DNA of 64,000 bases from the NCBI RefSeq assembly GCF_003289945.1, contig NZ_QMBP01000002.1, positions 124,001-188,000 on the forward strand, written 5' to 3'. A program made the translations under genes and the position numbers. Position 1 is the first letter of the stretch. Each line of letters starts with the position of its first letter. Under the pieces are notes generated by a model. The model was not told where the DNA came from. It searched no databases and saw nothing but the letters and a program-made list of their open reading frames with translations. Shown here piece by piece: positions 54,129-63,382 of the stretch. Source of the stretch: Mesorhizobium hawassense. GTDB taxonomy: Bacteria > Pseudomonadota > Alphaproteobacteria > Rhizobiales > Rhizobiaceae.

Positions 54129-54890
54129 TCAGCCCTTGCGTTCCTGCAGGATGTTGCCGCCATCCACGACCAGGACGGCGCCATTGACATAGCCGGCTGC
54201 GTCGGATGCCAGGAACAGCACGGCCGCCGCGACTTCCTCGGGACTTCCGGCCCGGCCAAGCGGCGTGTTGCGAGCAGCGGCAAGTTCTTCCGGCGTCGAG
54301 GCGCCGGTCGCGATCCAGCCCGGCGCGACCGCGTTGACGGTGACGCCGCTGCGCCCGACCTCCAGAGCAAGCGCGTGCGTCAGCCCGATCATGCCGGCCT
54401 TGGCTGCGGAATAGGCGGCCTCGCCTTCGTTGGACACGTAAGGCCCGGTCACCGAGGCCATGTTGACGACGCGCCCATGGCCGCGCCGCACCATGCCGGC
54501 CAGAAATTCGCGCGTGCTCAAGAACGCGGTCTTCAGGCTGACATCGATGCCGCGGTCCCAGTCGCTCTCGCTGAGATCGATGAATCGCCGACGCAACGCC
54601 GGCTGCGCGACGGTCCCCATCCCGGCATTGTTGACGAGGATGTCGATCTCGCCAGCGTCGGAGCGCAGACGCTCGACATCGCCCGAAAGCGTGAGGTTGG
54701 CCACCAGGGCGCGGACATCGAGCCCTTCCGCCCGCAATTCCTCTGCCCGCTGCTCGACGCGCGCGGACGAAGCGGTGATGACGACCGAAAGACCGGCCCC
54801 GCCCAGCGCTCGCGCGGTCGCGATGCCGATGCCGTCCGCGGCGCCCGCGCCGGTCACCAGCGCCCTGCGCGATTTGCCAAACACGATCAT
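54129..54890 (-). CDS. Short-chain dehydrogenase/reductase (second gene of pair)
   Basis: The 253-residue protein has the SDR cofactor motif in ALVTGAGAADGIGIATARAL, the NNAG motif (ILVNNAGMGT), and the catalytic Ser, Tyr and Lys in NMASVTGPYV and AAYSAAKAGM. It reduces or oxidises an alcohol or keto group with NAD(P). ATG 54890 follows GGAGAGGAA and lies 16 bases after the preceding SDR gene, so the two are one operon. Confidence 0.92.
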   Translation of the reverse strand: MIVFGKSRRALVTGAGAADGIGIATARALGGAGLSVVITASSARVEQRAEELRAEGLDVRALVANLTLSGDVERLRSDAGEIDILVNNAGMGTVAQPALRRRFIDLSESDWDRGIDVSLKTAFLSTREFLAGMVRRGHGRVVNMASVTGPYVSNEGEAAYSAAKAGMIGLTHALALEVGRSGVTVNAVAPGWIATGASTPEELAAARNTPLGRAGSPEEVAAAVLFLASDAAGYVNGAVLVVDGGNILQERKG

Positions 54891-54906
54891 TTCCTCTCCA
54901 CGACGT

Positions 54907-55677
54907 TCAGTAGCCGGCGCTGACGCCGAAATCGATCGAAAGCGCGGCCCCGGTGATTGGCGCCGCGCCCGGCTGGCAAAGATAGTGGATGAACGAAGCG
55001 ATCTCCTCCACCTGGATGAACCTTGCTCTGTCGCCTTGCGGATAGTGCCCCAGAAGCCGGCGCTTGTAGCCGTCGGGATCATCTCCCCCATAAGTCCTCG
55101 CCTGATATTCGATCATCGGCGTTGCCGTGTCGCCGGGACACACCGCGTTCACCCTGATGCCTTGCGGGGCGAGTTCCGGGGCCAGAGCCTTCGTCAAAAG
55201 CACCAGTCCGCCCTTCGAGGCGCAATAGACGGACGCCCCGTCGTTGCCGACGATGCCGGCATCGGACGCGATGTTGACGATCACGCCTTGCACTGCCGAC
55301 AGATGCGGAACGGCCGCCGAGATCAGGAAAAACGCTCCCTTGAGATTGACGTCCAGCACCAGGTCCCACTGGTCTTCCGTGACCTCGCTCGTCGGTCCCT
55401 CGAGCCAGACCCCGGCGGCATTGACGAGAATGTCTGTGCCGCCGGCCCAGTCCCTGGCCGTGCCAACCACCTCGCGGCAGGCAGCGACGGAGCGTATATC
55501 GAGCGGCAAGCCGATCGCGTCCGCTCCGGTCACGGCAATCTTTGCCACGGCGGCGTCGAGTTTGGGGCCGGGAAGGTCGGCCAGCGCGATCCGCTCGCCG
55601 TCAGCTGCGAAGCGCAGCCCGGTCGCAAGACCCATTCCGCCAGCGCCACCGGCGATCAGCACCGTCCTGTCAGCCAT
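54907..55677 (-). CDS. Short-chain dehydrogenase/reductase (first gene of pair)
   Basis: The 256-residue protein shows VLIAGGAGGMGLATGLRFAA, ILVNAAGVW in place of the NNAG motif, and the active site NIASDAGIVG with VYCASKGGLV. ATG 55677 follows GGAGG and is preferred over an upstream frame start at 55701. It is followed by a second SDR 16 bases on. Such pairs act in sugar or polyol catabolism, but no kinase, lactonase or transporter in the operon shows the substrate. Confidence 0.92.
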   Translation of the reverse strand: MADRTVLIAGGAGGMGLATGLRFAADGERIALADLPGPKLDAAVAKIAVTGADAIGLPLDIRSVAACREVVGTARDWAGGTDILVNAAGVWLEGPTSEVTEDQWDLVLDVNLKGAFFLISAAVPHLSAVQGVIVNIASDAGIVGNDGASVYCASKGGLVLLTKALAPELAPQGIRVNAVCPGDTATPMIEYQARTYGGDDPDGYKRRLLGHYPQGDRARFIQVEEIASFIHYLCQPGAAPITGAALSIDFGVSAGY

Positions 55678-55792
55678 TCGACAACCTCCACGAAACGCCA
55701 TGCGGACACAGGCAAATCATGCATTCGGGGCATGCCGCATGGACGAGGCCGGCAAAACAATGGTCTCAGAAATTCCGACCGGCCCGTCTCGA

Positions 55793-56626
55793 TCAACCCA
55801 GCTCGAGCGTCGTGATGCCGAAGACCATCGACCGGGCATTGCCGGGCTTACCGCCTTTGTACATGCGCGTCGTCGCAAAACCTGGAACCATGCCAGCGGC
55901 TTCGAGAATGGCGGTGAATGCGCTCTGGCCGGCCGGCGCGTCGATATGCAATGCCTCGTCGCCTATCCTGCCCGAGAGGCCCGCCAGCAATGCCAGGGCC
56001 GCCTCCGTCCCATCGGCGAACAGCGGCCCGATCTTGAAGCCCTCCCGGCAACGGCGCGCCACGCCGTAGCCGGCAATGCCGGTTGATCCGGCCATTAGCT
56101 GCGCAATCCGCGGCTCCTGCAGCCACTCCCGAAGGAAGGTTTCACGTGGCGCCGGGAAGGACTTGCGGTCATAGGCAAATATCTGAGCCATGTCGGCGGC
56201 GGTCACGGGCCGTATGTCGCCGCCGTCAGGCAGTCCGACGGGCCGGCCACTGTAGCGGACGGTCTCATAGGCAGGCAAGAAGCCCATGCGCTGGTAGTTG
56301 TCCCGCTGCTCGGCCACGCCGTCGAGACCGATGACGCGATTGCCGAGGCGCGCCATGCCGGCATCCCAGACCGCCTTGCCGTGGCCTTCGCCGCGCCGGT
56401 CCGGCCGACAGATATAGAGGCCGATGAAGCCGAAGCCCGGGCCGTAGGCGACGGCCGAAATGCCGGCCACCATCTGGCCGCCGACAAAGGCGCCGATGAA
56501 CCCCTCGGGATCGGCTGTCCGCAAAACGGCGGCGTCACCGAGCCCGGGATTCCAACCCTCCCCCGCCGCCCAGTCGACGAGCGTTTCGACCTCACGGGCC
56601 GTCAGTGTCCGGATCGTTCTTGGCAT
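55793..56626 (-). CDS. GNAT N-acetyltransferase with C-terminal YitH-like domain
   Basis: The 277-residue protein has an N-terminal GNAT fold with the acetyl-CoA loop in ICRPDRRGEGHGKAVWDAGM and a C-terminal acetyltransf_18-like domain (LLAGLSGRIGDEALHIDAPA). The family acetylates amines of unknown identity. ATG 56626 (MPRTIRTLTAREVE) is the natural start. It lies 115 bases upstream of the SDR pair on the same strand and may or may not share their transcript. Confidence 0.88.
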   Translation of the reverse strand: MPRTIRTLTAREVETLVDWAAGEGWNPGLGDAAVLRTADPEGFIGAFVGGQMVAGISAVAYGPGFGFIGLYICRPDRRGEGHGKAVWDAGMARLGNRVIGLDGVAEQRDNYQRMGFLPAYETVRYSGRPVGLPDGGDIRPVTAADMAQIFAYDRKSFPAPRETFLREWLQEPRIAQLMAGSTGIAGYGVARRCREGFKIGPLFADGTEAALALLAGLSGRIGDEALHIDAPAGQSAFTAILEAAGMVPGFATTRMYKGGKPGNARSMVFGITTLELG

Positions 56627-57045
56627 CGTCTGACTCGGGGCTGCCTTAGTAGGGGACCTCAAGCCGTCAGGATAGGTCGCCGCTTGCAGGCTGCAAAGTG
56701 CACACGAAGCTTCCGAGCCCCATTGACCGCCGCCAACCTATTTAACCGACGCCACCGCGCACACGGCGGAAATCGCTCCCATGGCCCGGCAGAACGCGCC
56801 TTCGTCGAAGCGTGGATCCTCGACGATCGTTTGCGGATCGACGCCGGGAACGGCCCCTGGGCGCAAGGCTGCGGACCGGACTATTATTGGGACGGGTTTC
56901 CCGAGCCGATGCAAGGAGTTAGCAAGGAATGCACCGGTTGATCGGCCTTGATCGGTCGTTGTTCCAAAGGGCAACTGGACACAACCGACGAAGATTGGGA
57001 ATCTTCACTTGTCGTTGCTTGGAATCGCATGGAGTACCGCAGGAA
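56627..57045. other. Gap upstream of the tandem paralogue pair
   Basis: No gene is firmly supported in these 419 bases. A minus-strand frame at 56738-56974 (78 residues, ending AFCRAMGAISAVCAVASVK) looks partly protein-like but lacks a ribosome binding site. Confidence 0.3.
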
Positions 57046-57912
57046 ATGCCGCTGAGTGCCGCAGAGATCGCCCGTCATCCGGCAGCGCTTCGCGGTGTCC
57101 AGGAACAGGCCAAGGCGCTCATCCATATTTATGAAACGAGCCCGCGGCTGGCAGCCGTTTTTGCCACCCAGCAGCGCTGGCTGCTCGCTCATGCCGGCCT
57201 GGCTCTGCATTTCCGGCGCGACCCCAACGACCGCCGCACCGAAATGACGATGGCGCGTTTCATCGAGGTCGTGCGCCGCCATTCCGTGGCCAGCCGCAAC
57301 ACCGCCGAAGCCTTCGTCAAGGAGATGCTGCACTACAACATCGCCGAGTATAGTTCGGCCAGCGGTGATGGCCGCGCCCATCCCATGCGGGTCACCGAGG
57401 GCACCATCCAGACCTTCACCGGCTGGATCTATGCGCATCTGACAACGCTCGACCACATCGACGGTGGGAACCGACTGGAACACTTCCTCGAGCGACCCGA
57501 GATGTTGCCGATCCTGCAGCCTTTGATCGCCGACGGATTGCTGGCCAGCGACGTCGTGCGGGAGCCTGGACAGACTTTCTCGTTGTTTATCTGGCTAAAC
57601 AACGGCGGTATCGTCATGGATTGGCTGATGTCCGGCATCGATCCCGAGGACGTCCATCTCGACAGGATTCCGACCGGCGTCATTTCAGTCAGCGAGTTCG
57701 CGCATTGGCTGAAGCTCTCACGCACCCATCTGGCGCGGAAACTCCAGGATGCCGAGTCGCTCGGCAGCATCGGCTGGGTCGGCCAGCGCGGCCACTCCGT
57801 GATGTGGGTTTCGCGCCAGTTCTTCGACGAATACATGGCGGTCCAGGCAGCCAAGCTGGCCGTCGTCGACGAAGCTTTCGAAGCCTGCATCTCAGCCCCG
57901 CAGGGGCGCTGA
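57046..57912 (+). CDS. Putative two-winged-helix regulator, paralogue 1
   Basis: The 288-residue protein starts MPLSAAEIARHPAALRGVQE (AGGA just before the ATG). Residues about 70-130 (ARFIEVVRRHSVASRNTAEA, FVKEMLHYNIAEYSS) look like a MarR-type winged helix with a recognition helix and wing. Residues about 205-260 (VSEFAHWLKLSRTHLARKLQ, IGWVGQRGHSVMWVSRQF) look like a second winged helix. I know no named family. It is followed after 121 bases by a close paralogue, probably from tandem duplication. Confidence 0.65.
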   Translation: MPLSAAEIARHPAALRGVQEQAKALIHIYETSPRLAAVFATQQRWLLAHAGLALHFRRDPNDRRTEMTMARFIEVVRRHSVASRNTAEAFVKEMLHYNIAEYSSASGDGRAHPMRVTEGTIQTFTGWIYAHLTTLDHIDGGNRLEHFLERPEMLPILQPLIADGLLASDVVREPGQTFSLFIWLNNGGIVMDWLMSGIDPEDVHLDRIPTGVISVSEFAHWLKLSRTHLARKLQDAESLGSIGWVGQRGHSVMWVSRQFFDEYMAVQAAKLAVVDEAFEACISAPQGR

Positions 57913-58033
57913 CCACCGGAACTCGGCGCAACGTCGCGCAAACGGCCTTCCGGCGCTGGCGGGTGTTGGCCGAAACTGCTATCCGCAACTTGCGAGCATT
58001 ACAGCATCTTTGGGTGGAAGCTGGGAGGGTGCG

Positions 58034-58885
58034 TTGACCTACGAGGACATTGCCGGTCACCCGGCACTGCATGCTTGCGTGCGCGCGCAGGCCACGGCGA
58101 TGCAGCAGGCCTATGAAGCAAACCCGCGGGCATCCTCGGTCTTTGCCACCCAGCAGCGCTGGCTGATGGCGCATATCGGTCTAGCCCTGCATTTCCGCAG
58201 GGATCCCAGCGACTACCGAAAGGAACTGACGGCGGCGCGTTTTGTCGACGTCACCGTTCAACACGCGGTGGCAAGCCGAAACACGGCCCATGCCTTCATC
58301 AAGGAAATGCAGCACTACAATTTCATCGAGGCCGGGCCGGCGGGCGATGACGGCCGCATTCGCCCCCTGCACCTGCCCGCCATGACCTTGGAGCCGTTGA
58401 CCGGCTGGATTCATATGCATCTGAGCACGCTTGATGCTCTCGACGGCGCGAACCGGCTGGAAACATTTCAGACAAGGCCGCAAATGCTGGCCAAGTTGCA
58501 GCCGCTGATCGCGGACGGCCTGATTTCCTCGGTGCCGGTGCGCGAGCCGCAACAGACTTTTTCGCTGTTCACCTGGCTCAACAATGGCGGCGTCGTCATG
58601 GACTGGCTGATCGCTGGCGTCGACCCTCGAAATGCCGGCCAGGAGCGCATCCCGACCGGCGTGCTGTCGGTCGGTGATTTCGCCAAATGGCTGAAGCTGT
58701 CGCGGACCCATCTTGCGCGCAAGCTGCGCGACGCCGAGGCGCTCGGCAGCGTCGGCTGGCTCGGGCAGCGCGGCCATTCCGTCATGTGGATATCGAAGGA
58801 ATTCTACGGCGAATACATCACTGCGCAGGCGGTCAAGCTCGCCATCATCGACGCGGCCTTTGCCGCCAGCATGGCGACCAACTGA
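58034..58885 (+). CDS. Putative two-winged-helix regulator, paralogue 2
   Basis: The 283-residue protein aligns along its whole length with the preceding gene (for example TQQRWLMAHIGLALHFRRDP against TQQRWLLAHAGLALHFRRDP). By eye identity is about 60 percent. The start is taken as TTG 58034, with GGGAGG six bases upstream, because its second residue onward then aligns with the ATG start of paralogue 1; a TTG at 58010 is the alternative. Both putative DNA-binding regions are conserved. Its 3' end is convergent with the ROK gene. Confidence 0.65.
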   Translation: MTYEDIAGHPALHACVRAQATAMQQAYEANPRASSVFATQQRWLMAHIGLALHFRRDPSDYRKELTAARFVDVTVQHAVASRNTAHAFIKEMQHYNFIEAGPAGDDGRIRPLHLPAMTLEPLTGWIHMHLSTLDALDGANRLETFQTRPQMLAKLQPLIADGLISSVPVREPQQTFSLFTWLNNGGVVMDWLIAGVDPRNAGQERIPTGVLSVGDFAKWLKLSRTHLARKLRDAEALGSVGWLGQRGHSVMWISKEFYGEYITAQAVKLAIIDAAFAASMATN

Positions 58886-58900
58886 GCGTCTTCCGCTTTT

Positions 58901-60103
58901 CTATCCGGCCTTCAGAATGGCGGAAAAACGCGGATCGAAGGCCCGGCTGATCGGCTCGGCCGCGGCGCCCACGGCGATCGCCCAGGGATCGGTGGTGCCG
59001 AGTTGCAGCCGCGGCAGGCGGCGCGCGGGACGATCCGCGATCGACGGCAGCAGCGGATGCATGGCCTGGAGCAGAAGCCGGGCCAGCGCTTCGGGTGCGC
59101 TGCTGGTGAGGATGACCGTCTGCGGATCGAAGATCGTCTCGATCAGATGCACGCTCCAGCGCAGGTCGGACGCGGCTCTTTCGACCCAGCCCAAGACCCG
59201 CGGGTCCTGCGCAAGCGCCAGCGCGCCGAGCTTCTCGTAAAGCCCCTTCTCGGCGGGGTCGAGGCCGAGATGCTGGTAGAGCGAGGCGAGCGAGGCGCGG
59301 TGCTCCAACGGCGTCGAGCCTGGACCGGCCGGCGACAGCAGCGCCCTGCCGATCTCGCCGGCATTGCCGTTACCGCCATTGTAGAGCTCGCCGTTCAGGA
59401 TCAGCCCCGCGGCGATGCCGTAGCCGACATAAAGGCAGACCGCGTGATCGACGCCATGCGCGGCGCCGACGATCCGCTCCGCCGTTGCACAGGCCGCCGC
59501 ATCATTCTGCAGCCCGACATTCAGTCCGGTGCCGGCGGCAAGCGTCTGGAGCAGCGGAAATTGCTGCCAGGCGGGCATCATCCATTTGTCGTCGGCTTCC
59601 TTTAAGCCGAACGGCCCCGGCATGGCGACGCCAAGACCGACCAGCCGCCGTTCGGACTGGGCGGAAATGCCGGCCAGCTCGCGCCTGACATCCGCGACGA
59701 GACCGAGGATGGTCTGAACGCCGGGAGACGGTTCATCGAGCGGCAGGTTGGCCTCGGCGCGTGCCGTCACGCTGCCGACCAGGTCGACCACCACCACCCG
59801 CGCCAGATGCCGGTCGATCTGCAGCCCGATGGCGAAGGCACCCTCGGGCACCAGCCGGTAGGGCGTGAAAGGCTGCCCCCTGCCCTTGCGCACCGCATCC
59901 AGCGCAACGACAAGGCCGTCCCGCTCGAGATCCTCGATGATATTGGAAACCGCCTGCTTGGTAAGCTGCGTCGCCCGCGCCAGGTCGGCGCGCGACAGCG
60001 CGCCGTTGAGCCGCAGCGCCTCGATCATGACGCGGCGGTTATGCGCGCTGGTGCCTTCCTGGTTGGTGCCGCTTTTGGCACGGATCTGGCCGATGTCGTG
60101 CAC
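58901..60103 (-). CDS. ROK-family transcriptional repressor
   Basis: The 400-residue protein has an N-terminal winged helix (HNRRVMIEALRLNGALSRAD followed by LARATQLTKQAVSNIIEDLE) and a C-terminal ROK sugar-kinase-like domain (GLGVAMPGPFGL, LYVGYGIAAGLILNGELYNG, GNAGEIGRALL). The CxCGxxGCxE zinc motif normally found after GEIGH is absent; the segment reads LLSPAGPGSTPLEHRASLAS, and Gly-His reads Gly-Arg. It is divergent from a sugar ABC operon across 225 bases that contain a perfect inverted repeat, so it very likely represses that operon until sugar binds. Confidence 0.92.
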   Translation of the reverse strand: MHDIGQIRAKSGTNQEGTSAHNRRVMIEALRLNGALSRADLARATQLTKQAVSNIIEDLERDGLVVALDAVRKGRGQPFTPYRLVPEGAFAIGLQIDRHLARVVVVDLVGSVTARAEANLPLDEPSPGVQTILGLVADVRRELAGISAQSERRLVGLGVAMPGPFGLKEADDKWMMPAWQQFPLLQTLAAGTGLNVGLQNDAAACATAERIVGAAHGVDHAVCLYVGYGIAAGLILNGELYNGGNGNAGEIGRALLSPAGPGSTPLEHRASLASLYQHLGLDPAEKGLYEKLGALALAQDPRVLGWVERAASDLRWSVHLIETIFDPQTVILTSSAPEALARLLLQAMHPLLPSIADRPARRLPRLQLGTTDPWAIAVGAAAEPISRAFDPRFSAILKAG

Positions 60104-60146
60104 TGTTCGTTTCCCCTCTTGACTCCATTAAAGGATTGATCGACTA

Positions 60147-60171
60147 ATTAAGTCAAGCGAATTGACTTAAT
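60147..60171. promoter_or_regulatory. Probable ROK repressor operator
   Basis: ATTAAGTCAA (60147-60156) and TTGACTTAAT (60162-60171) form a perfect 10-bp inverted repeat with a 5-base spacer (GCGAA). It lies 44 bases upstream of the ROK start and 158 bases upstream of the sugar-binding protein start, the place and AT-rich form expected of a NagC/Mlc-like operator. Confidence 0.8.
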
Positions 60172-60328
60172 GGATGAAACCCGGGCGGCTCTACAAAAAG
60201 ACGGCAAAAGCCTCGAGCTCTCGCCGCGCGCCGTTCAGGGCAGATCCGGTCACACGCGATTGCGAATTCGAGGAGGCGGTGCAGCCTTTGCCGCCCACTC
60301 GCAGCTGTCGAAAATGGGAGAAAGACAA

Positions 60329-61567
60329 ATGCTGAAATCGATCGGTAAGACACTTCTGGGCGCGGTGTTCGTCGGCGGATTGTTCGTCCCGCACGCCTTC
60401 GCCGAAACCACGTTGAACGCGCTCTTCATGGCCCAGGCAGCTTATAGCGAGGCCGATGTGCGCTCCATGACGGACGCTTTCACCAAGGCCAATCCGGACA
60501 TCAAGGTCAATCTCGAATTCGTTCCCTATGAAGGCCTGCACGACAAGACCGTGCTCGCTCAAGGGTCGGGCGGCGGCTACGACGTGGTGTTGTTCGACGT
60601 CATCTGGCCGGCCGAATACGCGACCAACAAGGTGCTGGTCGACGTCTCGTCGAAGATCACCGACGACATGAAGAAGGGCGTGCTGCCCGGCGCCTGGACC
60701 ACCGTCCAGTATGACGGCAAGTACTACGGCATGCCGTGGATCCTCGACACCAAATATCTGTTCTACAATAAGGAAATCCTCGAAAAGGCCGGCATCAAGG
60801 CGCCGCCGAAGACCTGGGAAGAGCTTGGCGAGCAGGCCAAGATCATCCAGGACAAAGGCTTGCTGAAGACGCCGATCGCCTGGAGCTGGGCTCAGGCCGA
60901 GGCCGTGATCTGCGACTACACCACGCTGGTCAGCGCCTATGGCGGCGACTTCCTCAAGGATGGCAAGCCGGATTTCCAGAACGGCGGCGGCGCATCGGCG
61001 CTGAAATACATGGTCGACAGCTACAAGTCCGGCCTTACCAATCCGAACTCCAAGGAATTCCTGGAAGAGGACGTCCGCAAGGTGTTCGAGAACGGCGATG
61101 CCGCCTTCGCGCTGAACTGGACCTACATGTACAACATGGCCAACGATCCGAAGGACTCGAAGGTAGCCGGCAAGGTCGGCGTCGTGCCGGCGCCGGGCGT
61201 TGCCGGCACGAGCGAGGTGTCGGCCGTCAACGGCTCGATGGGCCTCGGTGTCACCGCGGTCTCGAAGCATCCGGACGAGGCCTGGAAATACATCGAGTTC
61301 ATGACCTCGCAGGCGACGCAGAACCAGTATGCCAAGCTCTCGCTGCCGATCTGGGCTTCGTCCTATGACGACCCGGCGGTGACCAAGGGTCAGGAAGAGC
61401 TGATCGCCACCGCCAAGCTGGGCCTGGCTGCCATGTACCCGCGGCCGACCACGCCGAAGTATCAGCAGTTGTCGACCGCCCTGCAGCAGGCGATCCAGGA
61501 ATCGCTGCTCGGCCAGACAACGCCGGAGGACGCGCTGAAGACAGCCGCGCAAAACAGCGGCCTCTGA
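60329..61567 (+). CDS. Sugar ABC transporter, periplasmic binding protein
   Basis: The 412-residue precursor has a signal peptide (residues 1-25, ending AFAE) and the family 1 extracellular sugar-binding fold: GGGYDVVLFDVIWPAEYATN, DGKYYGMPWILDTKYLFYNK, VFENGDAAFALNWTYM. It captures a sugar or amino sugar for the two permeases that follow. ATG 60329 is chosen after GGGAGAAAG and because it begins the signal peptide. A hairpin after the stop likely favours its expression over the permeases. Confidence 0.94.
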   Translation: MLKSIGKTLLGAVFVGGLFVPHAFAETTLNALFMAQAAYSEADVRSMTDAFTKANPDIKVNLEFVPYEGLHDKTVLAQGSGGGYDVVLFDVIWPAEYATNKVLVDVSSKITDDMKKGVLPGAWTTVQYDGKYYGMPWILDTKYLFYNKEILEKAGIKAPPKTWEELGEQAKIIQDKGLLKTPIAWSWAQAEAVICDYTTLVSAYGGDFLKDGKPDFQNGGGASALKYMVDSYKSGLTNPNSKEFLEEDVRKVFENGDAAFALNWTYMYNMANDPKDSKVAGKVGVVPAPGVAGTSEVSAVNGSMGLGVTAVSKHPDEAWKYIEFMTSQATQNQYAKLSLPIWASSYDDPAVTKGQEELIATAKLGLAAMYPRPTTPKYQQLSTALQQAIQESLLGQTTPEDALKTAAQNSGL

Positions 61568-61584
61568 TCTGACGTTCCTCGACG

Positions 61585-61613
61585 CGGGCGGCCTCATGCA
61601 CGAGTGCCGCCCG
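61585..61613 (+). terminator. Hairpin between binding-protein and permease genes
   Basis: CGGGCGGC (61585-61592) pairs with GCCGCCCG (61606-61613) around a 13-base loop, 17 bases after the binding-protein stop. Such stems protect the upstream message or partly terminate transcription, giving more binding protein than permease. Confidence 0.6.
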
Positions 61614-61652
61614 TGCTATTTCTGACCGGATGAAGGAAGAGAGGCGCCTCGG

Positions 61653-62537
61653 ATGTCAGGCACCTGGATGACGACTCGCGCGTGGCTGTTGATGCTGCCG
61701 CTTCTGGTGATCATGGTCGCCGTTATCGGCTGGCCATTGGTCGATACCGTCAGGCTTTCCTTCACCGACGCGCAACTGGTCGGCACGGCGGGCAATTACG
61801 TCGGCTTCGACAATTACACCAACATGCTGACCAGCTCGAACTTCAGCCGCACGCTGGTGACCACCACCTGGTTCGCGGTCGTCTCAGTCGCCGCCGAGAT
61901 GGTGATCGGCGTGCTGGCGGCACTTCTGCTCAACCAGGAATTCCGCGGCCGCGCCGTGCTGCGCGGGCTGATGATCTTGCCCTGGGCGCTGCCCACCGTC
62001 GTCAACGCGACGCTCTGGCGGCTGATCTACAACCCTGAATATGGCGCGCTGAACGCGGCGCTGACGCAGCTCCATATCATCGGCGACTACCGCTCCTGGC
62101 TGGGTGAGCCGGGAACGGCTCTCGCCGCGCTGATCGTTGCCGACTGCTGGAAGAATTTTCCGCTGGTTGCGCTGATCGCGCTCGCCGCCCTGCAGGCGGT
62201 TCCGCGCGACATCACCGCAGCGGCATTGGTCGACGGCGCCGGCCCGTTCAACCGCTTCCGCTTCGTCATCCTGCCCTATCTCGCCGGTCCGCTTATGGTG
62301 GCGCTCGTGCTGCGCACCATCGAGGCCTTCAAGGTCTTCGACATCATCTGGGTGATGACGCGCGGCGGCCCGGCCAACAGCACGCGCTCGCTGTCGATCC
62401 TCGTCTATCAGGAGGCCTTTTCCTTCCAGCGCGCCGGCTCCGGCGCCTCGCTGGCGCTGATCGTCACTTTGCTCGTCACCGTGCTCGCCGTCGCCTATGC
62501 GGCGCTGGTGCGGAAGACTGCGGGGAGTGCCGCCTGA
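61653..62537 (+). CDS. Sugar ABC transporter permease, MalF type
   Basis: The 294-residue protein has six membrane helices and the EAA loop (AALVDGAGPFNRFRFVILPY) that docks with the ATPase. The N-terminus (TTRAWLLMLPLLVIMVAVIG) fits MalF/UgpA-type permeases. Its stop overlaps the start of the next gene (TGATG). Confidence 0.94.
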   Translation: MSGTWMTTRAWLLMLPLLVIMVAVIGWPLVDTVRLSFTDAQLVGTAGNYVGFDNYTNMLTSSNFSRTLVTTTWFAVVSVAAEMVIGVLAALLLNQEFRGRAVLRGLMILPWALPTVVNATLWRLIYNPEYGALNAALTQLHIIGDYRSWLGEPGTALAALIVADCWKNFPLVALIALAALQAVPRDITAAALVDGAGPFNRFRFVILPYLAGPLMVALVLRTIEAFKVFDIIWVMTRGGPANSTRSLSILVYQEAFSFQRAGSGASLALIVTLLVTVLAVAYAALVRKTAGSAA

Positions 62538-63382
62538 TGGAACGCAAGAACCCGGTCTTCACCGCCTTCGTCTATGTCTGCGCCATCCTGCTTGCCGCCG
62601 TGATCCTTGCGCCGCTCGCCTGGCTCTTCGTCATGAGCATATCGCCGGCCGCCGATCTCGCCGCCAAGCCGCTGCGCTGGTGGCCGCAGGCGGCCGACTT
62701 CTCCCGTTACGCGCAGCTTCTGTCGACGGCCGAAAACAGCGCCGGCGCGGCCTTCACCGCATCGCTGCGCAACAGCCTGGAAGTCGCCGGCATGGCGACG
62801 CTTGCCGCGATCCTGCTTGCCGTGCCCGCCGGCTGGGCGGTCTCGCGCACGCCTTCGGTCGGCTGGTCGCTGTCGATGGTGATCGCCACCTACATGCTGC
62901 CGCCGGTGGCGCTCTCCGTGCCGCTTTATATGGGCCTGTCCTATCTCGGCCTGCTCAACAACGTCTTTGGCTTGGCGATGATCTATCTGACCATTCTTGC
63001 GCCTTTCACCACCTGGCTGATGAAATCGGGATTTGATTCCATCCCGCGCGAGATCGAGGCCGCGGCGATGATCGACGGCGCCGGCCTGTTGCAGACCTGG
63101 CGCATCATCACCTTGCCGCTGGCCGCGCCCGTGGTGGCGACATCGGCGCTGTTTGCCGTGCTGCTGGCCTGGGACGAATTCTTCTATGCCCTGCTGTTCA
63201 CCTCGGACCAGCGGGCAAAGACGCTGACGGTCGCCATCGCCGATCTCGCCGGCGGCCGCGTCTCCGACTACGGACTGATCGCCACCGCCGGCGTGCTCGC
63301 GGCCTTGCCGCCGGTGCTGATCGGCCTCGTCATGCAACGCGCGCTGATCTCGGGCCTCACCAGCGGCGGCGTGAAAGGATAA
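62537..63382 (+). CDS. Sugar ABC transporter permease, MalG type
   Basis: The 281-residue protein has six membrane helices and an EAA loop (EIEAAAMIDGAGLLQTWRII followed by TLPLAAP). It pairs with the preceding permease, with which it shares the TGATG overlap. The ATPase subunit is not in the window and may lie beyond its end or elsewhere. Confidence 0.94.
   Translation: MERKNPVFTAFVYVCAILLAAVILAPLAWLFVMSISPAADLAAKPLRWWPQAADFSRYAQLLSTAENSAGAAFTASLRNSLEVAGMATLAAILLAVPAGWAVSRTPSVGWSLSMVIATYMLPPVALSVPLYMGLSYLGLLNNVFGLAMIYLTILAPFTTWLMKSGFDSIPREIEAAAMIDGAGLLQTWRIITLPLAAPVVATSALFAVLLAWDEFFYALLFTSDQRAKTLTVAIADLAGGRVSDYGLIATAGVLAALPPVLIGLVMQRALISGLTSGGVKG

Noticed and set aside
60191..61597. 468-codon open frame antisense to the sugar-binding protein gene
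   Set aside because: The plus strand encodes a convincing signal peptide and binding protein in an operon; the antisense frame has no start context or motifs.
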